From Agrobacterium tumefaciens str. B6 (GTDB lineage Bacteria > Pseudomonadota > Alphaproteobacteria > Rhizobiales > Rhizobiaceae): a stretch of 64,000 nt of DNA. The notes beneath the pieces are model-generated. The model did not search any database. It was not told the origin of the DNA and saw nothing but the letters and a program-made list of their open reading frames with translations. Location of the stretch: positions 1 through 64,000 of the forward strand of contig NZ_LMVK01000001.1 in assembly GCF_001541315.1 (NCBI RefSeq). Reading direction: 5' to 3'. The translations under genes and the position numbers were made by a program. This document shows, in pieces, positions 40,456 through 47,913 of the stretch. The stretch's first letter is position 1. Each line of letters opens with the position of its first letter.

Positions 40456-41319
40456 TCAGCTCTGGTTGAGCTTGCCGCGCATCGCGTGACCGTTGTAGAC
40501 GCCGAGAATGCGGACTTTTTCCGAGAAGAAACGCAACTCGTCCAGCGCATGCCGCACCGGCTCGTCATCGGGGTGGCCTTCAATATCGGCATAAAACTGC
40601 GTCGCCACGAATTTGCCGCCGAGCTGGTAGCTTTCGAGCTTCGTCATGTTGATGCCGTTCGTCGCAAAGCCGCCCATGGCCTTGTAAAGTGCTGCCGGAA
40701 TATTGCGAACGTTGAAAACGAAGGTGGTGACGACGATTTCATCGCTCGACTGGCGCTTGGCCCAGTTTTCATCGCGGGAAAGCACCACGAAGCGCGTGAC
40801 GTTGTTTTCCGAATCCTCGACATTTTCAGCGAGAATATCGAGACCGTAGAGGCTGGCGGCAAGACGTGGCGCAAGGGCCGCCATGCTGCGGTCGCCCTGT
40901 TCGGACACGAGCCTTGCGGAGCCTGCCGTATCGCCGGCGATGACGGGCTTCCAGCCGTTGGAACGAATGATCTTGCGGCATTGGCCAAGCGCGTGAATGT
41001 GGCTGTGGACGGTGCGGATCTCGTCCTTCTTCACGCCTGGCATCACCATCAGCTGGAAGCGGATCGGCATGAAATATTCACCGATGATGTGCAGACGCGA
41101 TTCCGGCAGCAGGTGATGAATATCCGCAACGCGGCCGGCCAGTGTATTTTCAATCGGGATCATACCGAGATCAGCTTCGCCATTTTCAATGGCGTTGAAG
41201 GCATCCTCGAAGGTCGGGCAGGGCAAAGGCTCCATATCCGGGAACATGTCGCGGCAGGCCATGTCGGAATTCGCGCCGAATTCGCCCTGGAAGGCAATAC
41301 GATTTGTGCTCAAGGTCAT
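40456..41319 (-). CDS. pheA: Prephenate dehydratase
   Basis: A 287-residue monofunctional enzyme making phenylpyruvate from prephenate for phenylalanine synthesis. The PDT domain (about 5-185) has FQGEFGANSDMACRDMFP, MIPIENTLAGRV and the catalytic TRF in NNVTRFVVLSRD. The ACT domain (about 200-280) contains MTKLESYQLGGKF where Phe-sensing enzymes usually have ESRP. No chorismate mutase domain is fused, unlike E. coli PheA. kdsB ends 11 bases upstream on the same strand, so the two form a pair. Confidence 0.94.
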   Translation of the reverse strand: MTLSTNRIAFQGEFGANSDMACRDMFPDMEPLPCPTFEDAFNAIENGEADLGMIPIENTLAGRVADIHHLLPESRLHIIGEYFMPIRFQLMVMPGVKKDEIRTVHSHIHALGQCRKIIRSNGWKPVIAGDTAGSARLVSEQGDRSMAALAPRLAASLYGLDILAENVEDSENNVTRFVVLSRDENWAKRQSSDEIVVTTFVFNVRNIPAALYKAMGGFATNGINMTKLESYQLGGKFVATQFYADIEGHPDDEPVRHALDELRFFSEKVRILGVYNGHAMRGKLNQS

Positions 41320-41330
41320 GGGACTGTCCG

Positions 41331-42086
41331 TTAGAGGGTTCTGCTTGCGAGAATTTTGCGGGCTTTTTCCAGATCGTGCGGCGTGTCGACGCCGAGCGGC
41401 ACGGAACGGACGATTTCAGCGTCGATGCGCATCCCCGCTTCCAGTGCGCGCAGCTGTTCCAGCCGTTCGCGTTTTTCAAGCGGCGAGGGCGGCAGGCTCA
41501 CGAATGTCTCGAGCGCAGAGCGGCGATAGGTATAAAGCCCGATGTGATGATAAAGCGGGCCATCGCCATAGGGTGCGGTGGTGCGGGTAAAATAAAGCGC
41601 GCGCAATCGCGTCTCGGAAAGCGGGCTGCCCACCACTTTCACCACGTTCGGATTGGTTTTTTCTTCCTCGTCGGTGATTTCGACCGTCAGTGTCGCAATA
41701 TCGACCTCTGTATTTTCCAGTGGGCGCAGCGAAGCGCGGATCGTTTCCGCCTCAATGGTCGGCAGGTCGCCCTGAACATTGATGACATATTCCGCCTTTC
41801 CATAGGGGTCGGCCTTTTGCAGCGCTTCGAAAATGCGGTCCGAGCCGGACTGGTGGTCGTCGCGGGTCATCATCACGTCGAAACCGGCATTTTGCACGGC
41901 CGAAAACACCTGTTCGTCATCAACGGCAACAACGATTCGTTCCGCACCGGCCTCGCGTGCCCGCAGCGCAACCTGCACGATCATCGGCTTGCCGCCTATG
42001 TCGGCGAGCGGCTTGCCTGGCAGGCGTGTGGATGCCATCCGCGCCGGTATGAGGACGACAGCTTTCTCGAATTCCCGATTCTTCAT
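41331..42086 (-). CDS. kdsB: 3-deoxy-manno-octulosonate cytidylyltransferase
   Basis: A 251-residue nucleotidyltransferase activating KDO as CMP-KDO for lipopolysaccharide core synthesis. The CTP loop is [15 protein letters not shown], followed by [18 protein letters not shown] and [10 protein letters not shown]...[10 protein letters not shown]. Length is standard. It lies directly upstream of pheA on the minus strand, an order I recall in other Rhizobiales. Confidence 0.95.
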   Translation of the reverse strand: MKNREFEKAVVLIPARMASTRLPGKPLADIGGKPMIVQVALRAREAGAERIVVAVDDEQVFSAVQNAGFDVMMTRDDHQSGSDRIFEALQKADPYGKAEYVINVQGDLPTIEAETIRASLRPLENTEVDIATLTVEITDEEEKTNPNVVKVVGSPLSETRLRALYFTRTTAPYGDGPLYHHIGLYTYRRSALETFVSLPPSPLEKRERLEQLRALEAGMRIDAEIVRSVPLGVDTPHDLEKARKILASRTL

Positions 42087-42235
42087 CCGACACCCTTCAA
42101 ATCCCGCCCGAAAAGTGTCAAAACGTCACGGTGTGGGGAGCATTATTCAAGTTGCGCAGGCTGTGCAAAAGCCATAGCTTTCGAGCAATTTCAAGATGCC
42201 CGTTATATCAAGCGGATGCGAGGGAGCGCATATAG

Positions 42236-42811
42236 ATGAATTCTTATGTAAATATGGGCGTTGGGGCGTTGCTTGGCACGGTTTTCGTCCTGATGTCGGT
42301 GTCGATTGCGTCTGAGGGCATTTTCCATGCGCCTGCGCCCGAAAAGGAAGGTTTCGCCATTGCTGCGGCAGAGAGCGGCGGCGAAGCGGGTGGCGGTGAA
42401 GCCGCTGCCGCGGCGACGCCGATCGCGCAATTGCTTGCCAGCGCCGATGCCGCCAAGGGCGAAACAGTCTTCAAGAAGTGTACGAGCTGTCATACCGGAG
42501 AGAGTGGTGGTGCAAACAAGGTCGGCCCCAATCTCTTCGATATCGTCAACCGGCCGATCGCCAGCCATGAAGGTTTCAGCTATTCCGCCGGGATGAAGGA
42601 TTTCTCCAAGGGCGGTTCCGTGCATTGGGACTACGATCATCTCAGCTACTTCCTCGAATCCCCCAAGAAACACGTTCCCGGCACGGCCATGGGTTTTGCG
42701 GGTGTGAAGAAGGAGACGGAACGCGCCGATCTCATCGCTTATCTGCGCACGCTTTCGGCAAACCCGGCACCGCTTCCGGATCCGGCAGCGGCTCCCGCGC
42801 CGACAAACTGA
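42236..42811 (+). CDS. cycM: Membrane-anchored cytochrome c (CycM-like)
   Basis: A 191-residue class I cytochrome c. The uncleaved N-terminal segment [19 protein letters not shown] anchors it to the inner membrane. An Ala/Gly/Glu linker follows, then heme attachment CTSCH (about residue 82) in [24 protein letters not shown] and a likely axial Met in the later GTAMGFAG segment. A Pro/Ala tail ends it. CycM-type proteins pass electrons from the bc1 complex to cytochrome oxidase. The symbol rests on this architecture. Confidence 0.85.
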   Translation: MNSYVNMGVGALLGTVFVLMSVSIASEGIFHAPAPEKEGFAIAAAESGGEAGGGEAAAAATPIAQLLASADAAKGETVFKKCTSCHTGESGGANKVGPNLFDIVNRPIASHEGFSYSAGMKDFSKGGSVHWDYDHLSYFLESPKKHVPGTAMGFAGVKKETERADLIAYLRTLSANPAPLPDPAAAPAPTN

Positions 42812-42832
42812 TTGTCATGATGATTTCATGAT

Positions 42833-42860
42833 AAAAGCCCGGCATCGCTGCCGGGCTTTT
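42833..42860. terminator. Bidirectional intrinsic terminator after cycM
   Basis: AAAAGCCCGGCA (42833-42844) and TGCCGGGCTTTT (42849-42860) pair perfectly around TCGC, with T runs on both strands. It lies between the convergent cycM and sugar transferase genes and can serve both. Confidence 0.92.
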
Positions 42861-42907
42861 GTTTTTATAACGGATGGACTGCAGCTGCGGGAATGGCGTC
42901 TGAAAAA

Positions 42908-43636
42908 TCAGAAACCCTTGCCGCCGCGCAATTCGGAAATCACCGTTCCGACCATGATCCTGATATCAAGCCAGATCGAAAAATTGTCGACGTAATAAAG
43001 ATCGGAGACGATTCGGGCGCGCGCCTTGTCGCTGCGATCCGTCGGGCCGCGTAATCCCCGCATCTGTGCGAGGCCGGTAATGCCCGGCCGCACCCGGTGC
43101 CGCATATGGTAGTGCGGCACCAGTTCCTCATAAAGACGGCCGGCCGCCAGCATGCCGATGGCATGGCAGCGGGGCCCGACCAGCGACATATCGCCTTTCA
43201 GCACATTCAGAAGCTGCGGCAGTTCGTCGATATTCGTGCGGCGAAGAATCGCGCCGATCCGGGTTATTCTGGGATCGTTCTTCACCGTTTGCGCCACACC
43301 GGTGGCATCGCAAAGGTCGGTTCTCATGGAGCGGAATTTATAGACACGGATTTTCCGCCCGTTCATACCCCAGCGGACCTGCGAAAACAGGACCGGCCCT
43401 TTGCTATCGAGTTTGACCAGAGCCGCTACGGTGAGCAACACCGGCGCGAGCGCGACAAGGGCGATGGACGCCCCTGCAATATCCATCGTTCTTTTGAGCG
43501 CGAACTGGCCGCGCAAAAATGCGGAGACGGTTTTTTCCGAAGAGGAAGGTTGCGTTTCCGACGATTCGAAAGTTGTGGCTGCGGAATAGGAGGCACCGTA
43601 AAAAACGGCATGCGATGAGCCTTTAGTACCCAGCAT
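42908..43636 (-). CDS. Polyprenyl-phosphate sugar-1-phosphate transferase (ExoY-like)
   Basis: A 242-residue initiating glycosyltransferase of the bacterial sugar transferase family, adding the first sugar phosphate to undecaprenyl phosphate for an exopolysaccharide. After a Ser-rich cytoplasmic N-terminus, one hydrophobic hairpin ([19 protein letters not shown]) is followed by [28 protein letters not shown] and [14 protein letters not shown], the catalytic core. It stands apart from any exopolysaccharide cluster. In Agrobacterium a similar stand-alone enzyme has been linked to unipolar polysaccharide, which I recall but cannot confirm here. Confidence 0.88.
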   Translation of the reverse strand: MLGTKGSSHAVFYGASYSAATTFESSETQPSSSEKTVSAFLRGQFALKRTMDIAGASIALVALAPVLLTVAALVKLDSKGPVLFSQVRWGMNGRKIRVYKFRSMRTDLCDATGVAQTVKNDPRITRIGAILRRTNIDELPQLLNVLKGDMSLVGPRCHAIGMLAAGRLYEELVPHYHMRHRVRPGITGLAQMRGLRGPTDRSDKARARIVSDLYYVDNFSIWLDIRIMVGTVISELRGGKGF

Positions 43637-43926
43637 AATATAAAGCCCTGAAAAGTTATTTTGATAGAAGAAAATTAATTTATATGAACGATTAATAATT
43701 CATTTACCGTAAAAAGTCATCCGAAATGTAACCGCTCCGGAGCAAATGGCAATCTACGGTTAATGCGACTGCACGCGGATGTTGCAGGGCGAGCATCCTC
43801 TCCGCTCGTAGCTGCCGAGACGACCAGTCTCCATGGAGCCAAATCCTGCTAAATCGGGAATTTAGCGCGACAATGACGTCATCGTCACCGGCCGTGAGAT
43901 CAGCGCCTGCCGGCCACGCTATGCCG
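43637..43926. other. AT-rich intergenic region upstream of the sugar transferase gene
   Basis: No gene is seen. The part next to the transferase start (43637-43710) is strikingly AT-rich for this window and presumably holds its minus-strand promoter. A GCTAAAT/ATTTAGC hairpin lies at 43848-43866 and a TGACGTCA palindrome near 43874. No T tract marks a terminator for either neighbour. Confidence 0.5.
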
Positions 43927-46221
43927 TCAGTTTCCCATCAGAATATCGAGCAGGGTCGTCTGCTTTGGTCCGGATGGCGCCTGACCGCCGATATCGGCGG
44001 GTGGTACAGGCCCGTTGCCGGCTGAATAGCCGGGCTCGATATCGCGGGAAGGGATATTTGCCGGCGGCATCGGCACATCCGGCTGATTCGGGTTCGGCGC
44101 AATGGGGGCTTGGGGATAGGCGCGCGTATCCGGCGTCCCGCCCCCGAGCGCATTGGAAATGATATCGCCGATGGAGGAGGGCGGGTTTTCCGGTGCCGGC
44201 TGCTGCATTTCCCCAAGCGGCGGCACGCCGCCTGCGCCAAGCCCGAAGAGCGGCGAGGGTGAAAGCCCCGAATGGGCGGCGGTCATGAAATCTTTCCACG
44301 CCTTTGCCGGAAGCCCGCCGCCGGTGACCTTTTTCATTGATGTGCCGTCGTCATTGCCGAACCAGACACCGGTGGTCAGGTTGCTTGTGTAGCCGACAAA
44401 AAGTGCATCGCGGAAGGACTGCGTCGTGCCGGATTTTCCAGCCGCCTGCCAGCCCTGCAGCCTTGCCGCCTTGCCGGTACCTTCGGTGATGACGCGCGAC
44501 AGCATGCTGTTCATGGTCGCGGCGATCTCTTCGCTCAGAACGCGGGGCGGATTGTCGTATTTGTTTTCGTAAAGCACTTTGCCATCGGCGTCGGTGATGC
44601 GTTTGACGATATGCGGCGTCGCCTTGTAGCCGCCATTCATGAAGGGGGCGTAGGAGGCCGTCAGCTCCATCAGCGACACTTCCGAGGTGCCGAGCGCGAT
44701 GGAGGCATTGTTCTGCAGCTCGGATTCGATGCCCATGCGATGCGCCACCTGGGTCACACGATCAGGACCCACTTCCATCACCAGCTGCGCGGCAATGGTG
44801 TTCAGCGAATTGGCGAGCGCGGTGGCGAGTGTCACTTCGCCTCGATATTTCTTCTCGTAATTTTCCGGGGTCCAGTTGCCGATACGAACAGGCGCGTCAT
44901 TACGGATGGTATAGGGGGTAAGCCCGGATTCGAGCGCGGCGACGTAAACGAAGGGCTTGAATGCGGAGCCGGGTTGCCGTTTTGCCTTGGCGGCGCGGTT
45001 GAACTGGCTTTCGGCATAATCAGCCCCGCCTACCACGGCCCGGATTGCACCCGTGCCATCAATGGAAACAAGGGCCGCTTGCGAGGCGCCCTGTTTCTTG
45101 CCGTCGCCCTGCAGCACGTGGGTCAGCGCCTTTTCGGCATCGCGCTCGAGATTGGGATCGATCGTCGTGTCGACGACGATATCCTGCTTCACCTCGCCAA
45201 CCAGGTTGCGCACCTCCTCCAGCACCATGTCGGCGGCGTAATGTTCGGCGCCGGACCAGAAACGTTTCGCCTTGGTTGGCGGCTGCGACATGGCGGTCTT
45301 GATTTCGTCGTCCGTGATGAAGCCGACATCGCGCATGGATTGCAGCACGACCTGCGCCCGCTCTTCCGCCGCCTGCGGATCGCGCGCCGGCGAAAGGCGC
45401 GAGGGCGCTTTAAGAAGCCCGGCCCGCATTGCCGCTTCGCCCAGATTGACGTCGCGCGCGGATTTGTTGAAGTAGCGCCGCGAGGCCGCCTCGACGCCAT
45501 AGGCATTGGAGCCGAAATAGACGCGATTGAGATACATCGCGAGAATCTGGTCCTTGGTGAATTCATGCTCCAGCCAGAAAGACAGCAGCACTTCCTGAAC
45601 CTTGCGCTCCAGCGTGCGATCCGGCGAGAGGAACAGGTTTTTTGCCAGCTGCTGTGTCAGCGTCGAGCCGCCCTGCACGGTTCGCCCCGTCAGGACATTC
45701 GTTACGATAGCGCGTCCAAGACCCAGCGGATCGACGCCGAAATGCGAATAGAACCGCCGGTCCTCGATCGCCATCACGGCCTGCGGAATATAGGGTGACA
45801 TGTCCTCCAGCGCGAGCGCCTCGCCGCCGGTGGTGCCGCGATTGGCAAGCACGCTGCCATTCACCGAAACGATCTTCACATTCGGCGGGCGTTCGGGAAT
45901 GGACCAGCTGCTGGCGCTCGGCATGCGCGCGCCATAATAGAGGACAAGACCGGCAACGCCGATGCCGCCCCAGATGCCGAGTACGATACACCAATAAACG
46001 AGGGAGCGGAGGAAGCCCGTCGCGCCACGGCCGGAACTGCGGGTGCGCTTTTCTTTTTTGCTGGATTTGGTGCGGCCGGATGCCGGCTTCGGTTTCCTGG
46101 CCTGCTGCTTTGTGGTTCCGCTGATGCGCTCGCTGGCGTCAAGGCGCAGGTCGTCACCGGACTCATGGAAATCCCCGAAGGAAGGTTCTACCCGTTCGCG
46201 TGATTTACCCTTGCCTGCCAT
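43927..46221 (-). CDS. Class A penicillin-binding protein (PBP1b-like, bifunctional)
   Basis: A 764-residue peptidoglycan glycosyltransferase/transpeptidase. A basic Lys/Arg/Ser-rich cytoplasmic tail (1-70) leads to one TM helix (about 72-95). The GT51 domain has EDRRFYSHFGVDPLG and GGSTLTQQLAKNLFL. The transpeptidase domain has SAFK (near residue 418), SLN in ALANSLNTIAAQ, and KSGTTQ (KTG-type box). The last 110 residues are a Pro/Gly/Asn-rich tail with no domain. By recall, Agrobacterium has several class A PBPs and this length and locus fit the PBP1b type. A CtrA-like box lies upstream. Confidence 0.9.
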   Translation of the reverse strand: MAGKGKSRERVEPSFGDFHESGDDLRLDASERISGTTKQQARKPKPASGRTKSSKKEKRTRSSGRGATGFLRSLVYWCIVLGIWGGIGVAGLVLYYGARMPSASSWSIPERPPNVKIVSVNGSVLANRGTTGGEALALEDMSPYIPQAVMAIEDRRFYSHFGVDPLGLGRAIVTNVLTGRTVQGGSTLTQQLAKNLFLSPDRTLERKVQEVLLSFWLEHEFTKDQILAMYLNRVYFGSNAYGVEAASRRYFNKSARDVNLGEAAMRAGLLKAPSRLSPARDPQAAEERAQVVLQSMRDVGFITDDEIKTAMSQPPTKAKRFWSGAEHYAADMVLEEVRNLVGEVKQDIVVDTTIDPNLERDAEKALTHVLQGDGKKQGASQAALVSIDGTGAIRAVVGGADYAESQFNRAAKAKRQPGSAFKPFVYVAALESGLTPYTIRNDAPVRIGNWTPENYEKKYRGEVTLATALANSLNTIAAQLVMEVGPDRVTQVAHRMGIESELQNNASIALGTSEVSLMELTASYAPFMNGGYKATPHIVKRITDADGKVLYENKYDNPPRVLSEEIAATMNSMLSRVITEGTGKAARLQGWQAAGKSGTTQSFRDALFVGYTSNLTTGVWFGNDDGTSMKKVTGGGLPAKAWKDFMTAAHSGLSPSPLFGLGAGGVPPLGEMQQPAPENPPSSIGDIISNALGGGTPDTRAYPQAPIAPNPNQPDVPMPPANIPSRDIEPGYSAGNGPVPPADIGGQAPSGPKQTTLLDILMGN

Positions 46222-46329
46222 CCAGCCGAAGTCGCTCCTATTCGCGAAACCGCGCGCATCCCATTCGGGTTTCAGGCTTCTATGCCTGCGCGATCCTTAA
46301 TCCAGGATGAAGAGTTTAAATGCGGCAAT

Positions 46330-46344
46330 TTAAGGCGGGGTTAA
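46330..46344. promoter_or_regulatory. CtrA-like box upstream of the class A PBP gene
   Basis: TTAA-GGCGGGG-TTAA has the exact TTAA-N7-TTAA spacing of a CtrA site; the ninth base of the TTAAC form is missing. It is 109 bases upstream of the PBP start codon and 24 bases past the ybaK stop. The link to cell-cycle control is inference. Confidence 0.4.
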
Positions 46345-46367
46345 GTCCCGGCCGCATCAAATCAGCG

Positions 46368-46826
46368 TCATTGGCAGACGTCGACCCACTCCGCGTCCGT
46401 CAGTTCGGCCATCACATCGGGTGAAATCTTCACCGCCGCATTGGTGGCGCCGGCCGCGGGAACTACCTCACGATAGTTTTTCAGCGATATGTCGCAAAAC
46501 ACCGGGAGGGTCGAGGGCAGGCCGAAAGGGCACACCCCGCCGATGGGATGGCTGGTCACCGCAACCACCTCATCCGGTCCAAGCATGCGCGGCTTTGCTC
46601 CGAAATGATCGCGGAATTTCCGGTTGTCGAGGCGTTTCGTGCCGGCGGCGACGACGAGAAGAATGGTGTCGCCCGCCTTCAGGCAGATCGTTTTCGCAAT
46701 CTGGTCGGGGTCGACGCCGTGTGCTTCGGCGGCCAGCGCCACCGTCGCTGAACTCGCTTCCGTTTCAATCACGGTCACTTCGGGCGACTTTTCGGTGAAG
46801 AAGGCTCTGACGGATTCGATAGACAT
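46368..46826 (-). CDS. YbaK/EbsC-family aminoacyl-tRNA deacylase
   Basis: A 152-residue single-domain trans-editing protein. VALAAEAHGVDPDQIAKTICLK holds the family Lys, and GGVCPFGLPS and GATNAAVKISP are the substrate-loop motifs. YbaK-type enzymes hydrolyse mischarged Cys-tRNA(Pro) or similar. The exact tRNA cannot be told. It is upstream of the PBP gene on the same strand. Confidence 0.87.
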   Translation of the reverse strand: MSIESVRAFFTEKSPEVTVIETEASSATVALAAEAHGVDPDQIAKTICLKAGDTILLVVAAGTKRLDNRKFRDHFGAKPRMLGPDEVVAVTSHPIGGVCPFGLPSTLPVFCDISLKNYREVVPAAGATNAAVKISPDVMAELTDAEWVDVCQ

Positions 46827-46946
46827 GCGTATTTATTAGGCGTTACGCGGAGAAGCTTCAAGTCACCCTGAAGTAGCTATGCATTATGCGCAATGCTGCG
46901 CTGCGATGAAACGTCTGTTTTTTAAGCTGATATCCTGTATCTTCAA

Positions 46947-47065
46947 ACCATCGAAGCGACGCACTCCTCCTCCCAGCGTCGCCCGATTGGACTGACAATA
47001 CTCCTCCTCCCAGTTGTCAGTCAGTTTCAAGAACCCGGCGCACCTCCTCCCGCGCCGGGTTTTTG
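46947..47065 (+). ncRNA. Alpha-r14/CcsR-like small RNA with three CCTCCTCCC loops
   Basis: Three successive hairpins each display CCTCCTCCC in the loop: GCGACGC/GCGTCGC (46956-46982), ACTGACAA/TTGTCAGT (46991-47021), and AACCCGGCGC/GCGCCGGGTT (47032-47061). The last is followed by TTTTT, so it doubles as the terminator. Such C-rich loops mimic anti-Shine-Dalgarno sequence; the layout matches the alpha-r14 family of rhizobia and CcsR RNAs of Rhodobacter as I recall them. The 5' end is set from a weak CTGTAT -10 at 46935-46940. It lies in the 477-base gap before the cold-shock gene. Confidence 0.85.
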
Positions 47066-47139
47066 CTGTTTAGGGCCCTGTTTCCAACGGATTTGGGTGG
47101 CCGGCGGCTCACAAAGATCGCCGCGTTTTTCAAAGAAAC

Positions 47140-47167
47140 TTGACTTTTCGCCCCTGCCAACCTAGGT
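47140..47167 (+). promoter_or_regulatory. Probable promoter of the cold-shock gene
   Basis: TTGACT (47140-47145) and CTAGGT (47162-47167) are spaced 16 bases. Transcription from here gives a leader of about 130 bases before the csp ATG, including a GCACTG-CTCG-CAGTGC hairpin (about 47256-47271). Long folded leaders are normal for cold-shock mRNAs. Confidence 0.5.
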
Positions 47168-47303
47168 GTTCGGCCATCGATATTTGTTTGACGACCAGAG
47201 CTTCGGCGCCTTTTTGGGTGCACACGACGATCTTTCCTTCAAATTCGACCTAAGTCCGCACTGCTCGCAGTGCAAATACAATTGCCAACGGAAGGAAATC
47301 GTT

Positions 47304-47513
47304 ATGGCGACTGGTACAGTAAAGTGGTTCAACGCAACCAAGGGCTACGGCTTCATTCAGCCTGACGACGGTTCGCAGGACGTATTCGTTCACATCTCCG
47401 CTGTTGAGCGCGCTGGTCTGACCGCCCTCAACGACGGCCAGAAGCTCTCCTACGAGCTGATGCAGGATCGTCGCTCGGGCAAGATGTCCGCAGGCAACCT
47501 CGTTGCTGCCTGA
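47304..47513 (+). CDS. cspA: Cold-shock protein (CspA family)
   Basis: A 69-residue OB-fold RNA chaperone. RNP1 is KGYGFIQPD and RNP2 is DVFVHISAV; the opening [14 protein letters not shown] is universal to the family. ATG 47304 follows GGAAGGA; the frame is open upstream but that part is leader. An efficient terminator follows at 47552. Confidence 0.95.
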   Translation: MATGTVKWFNATKGYGFIQPDDGSQDVFVHISAVERAGLTALNDGQKLSYELMQDRRSGKMSAGNLVAA

Positions 47514-47551
47514 TAAGCGCTTTGGCCCGAAAGGGTCATTCGCATGAATGG

Positions 47552-47578
47552 AAAGGCCGGATTTTTCCGGCCTTTTTC
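47552..47578 (+). terminator. Intrinsic terminator of the cold-shock gene
   Basis: AAAGGCCGGA (47552-47561) pairs with TCCGGCCTTT (47566-47575) around TTTT, followed by more T residues. Confidence 0.93.
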
Positions 47579-47704
47579 TTTTGCAGGAAGGGACTGGGCC
47601 GGCCACTCTTGAAAAAGCCGGACGACATACCAATATAGGGTTCAACAGTGCTCCGGATCGGAACTGCCGGGAATGGCGCTTTTAAAAGTGCCGCTGCTGT
47701 TGCG

Positions 47705-47720
47705 TTAACCAAAGATTAAC
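47705..47720 (+). promoter_or_regulatory. Full CtrA-type box upstream of small RNA B
   Basis: TTAA-CCAAAGA-TTAAC matches TTAA-N7-TTAAC completely. It is about 80 bases upstream of the conserved hairpin of the small RNA and about 130 bases past the csp terminator, so the small RNA is the natural target. Chance occurrence of the full nine-base pattern in a GC-rich 64 kb window is low (roughly 0.1 expected). Confidence 0.5.
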
Positions 47721-47739
47721 CAAAGCAGCCGATCCTGAG

Positions 47740-47862
47740 CCGGAAAGCAGCGTCGATATCTTTGGCGCGCTCTGGAGCATCAGACCGTTTGAACGCTTTG
47801 ACCACGGATGTACTGGCATTGACGAAAAACGGATTGAAAGGTCGGGCTTGCCCGGCCTTTTT
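47740..47862 (+). ncRNA. Candidate small RNA B (paralogue of the 19.4 kb RNA)
   Basis: CCGTTT (47785-47790) and AAACGG (47827-47832) close a hairpin whose tip CCA-CGGATGTAC-TGG (47802-47816) is the same as in small RNA A. A strong terminator AAAGGTCGGGC/GCCCGGCCTTT (47837-47860) with a T tract ends it. Outer arms CCGTT/AACGG are also shared with A although the bases between differ, suggesting compensating structure. No coding sequence is present. The 5' end is unknown. It probably belongs to the suhB/MmgR-like rhizobial class (recall only). Confidence 0.62.
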
Positions 47863-47873
47863 GTTTATGTACC

Positions 47874-47908
47874 GAGGAGGTGCCGAATATTCGGCGCCTC
47901 CTCTTTTT
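47874..47908. terminator. Long perfect palindrome at the dipeptidase 3' end
   Basis: GAGGAGGTGCCGAAT and ATTCGGCGCCTCCTC (47874-47903) form 15 contiguous pairs (one G-T) with no spacer, then TTTTT on the plus strand. It lies five bases past the minus-strand dipeptidase stop. It can back up termination of small RNA B or protect the dipeptidase mRNA 3' end. Confidence 0.7.
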
Positions 47909-47913
47909 CCGGA

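Noticed and set aside
43677-43700. Two TTAA motifs upstream of the sugar transferase as a CtrA site
   Set aside because: Spacing is 13 bases, not 7.
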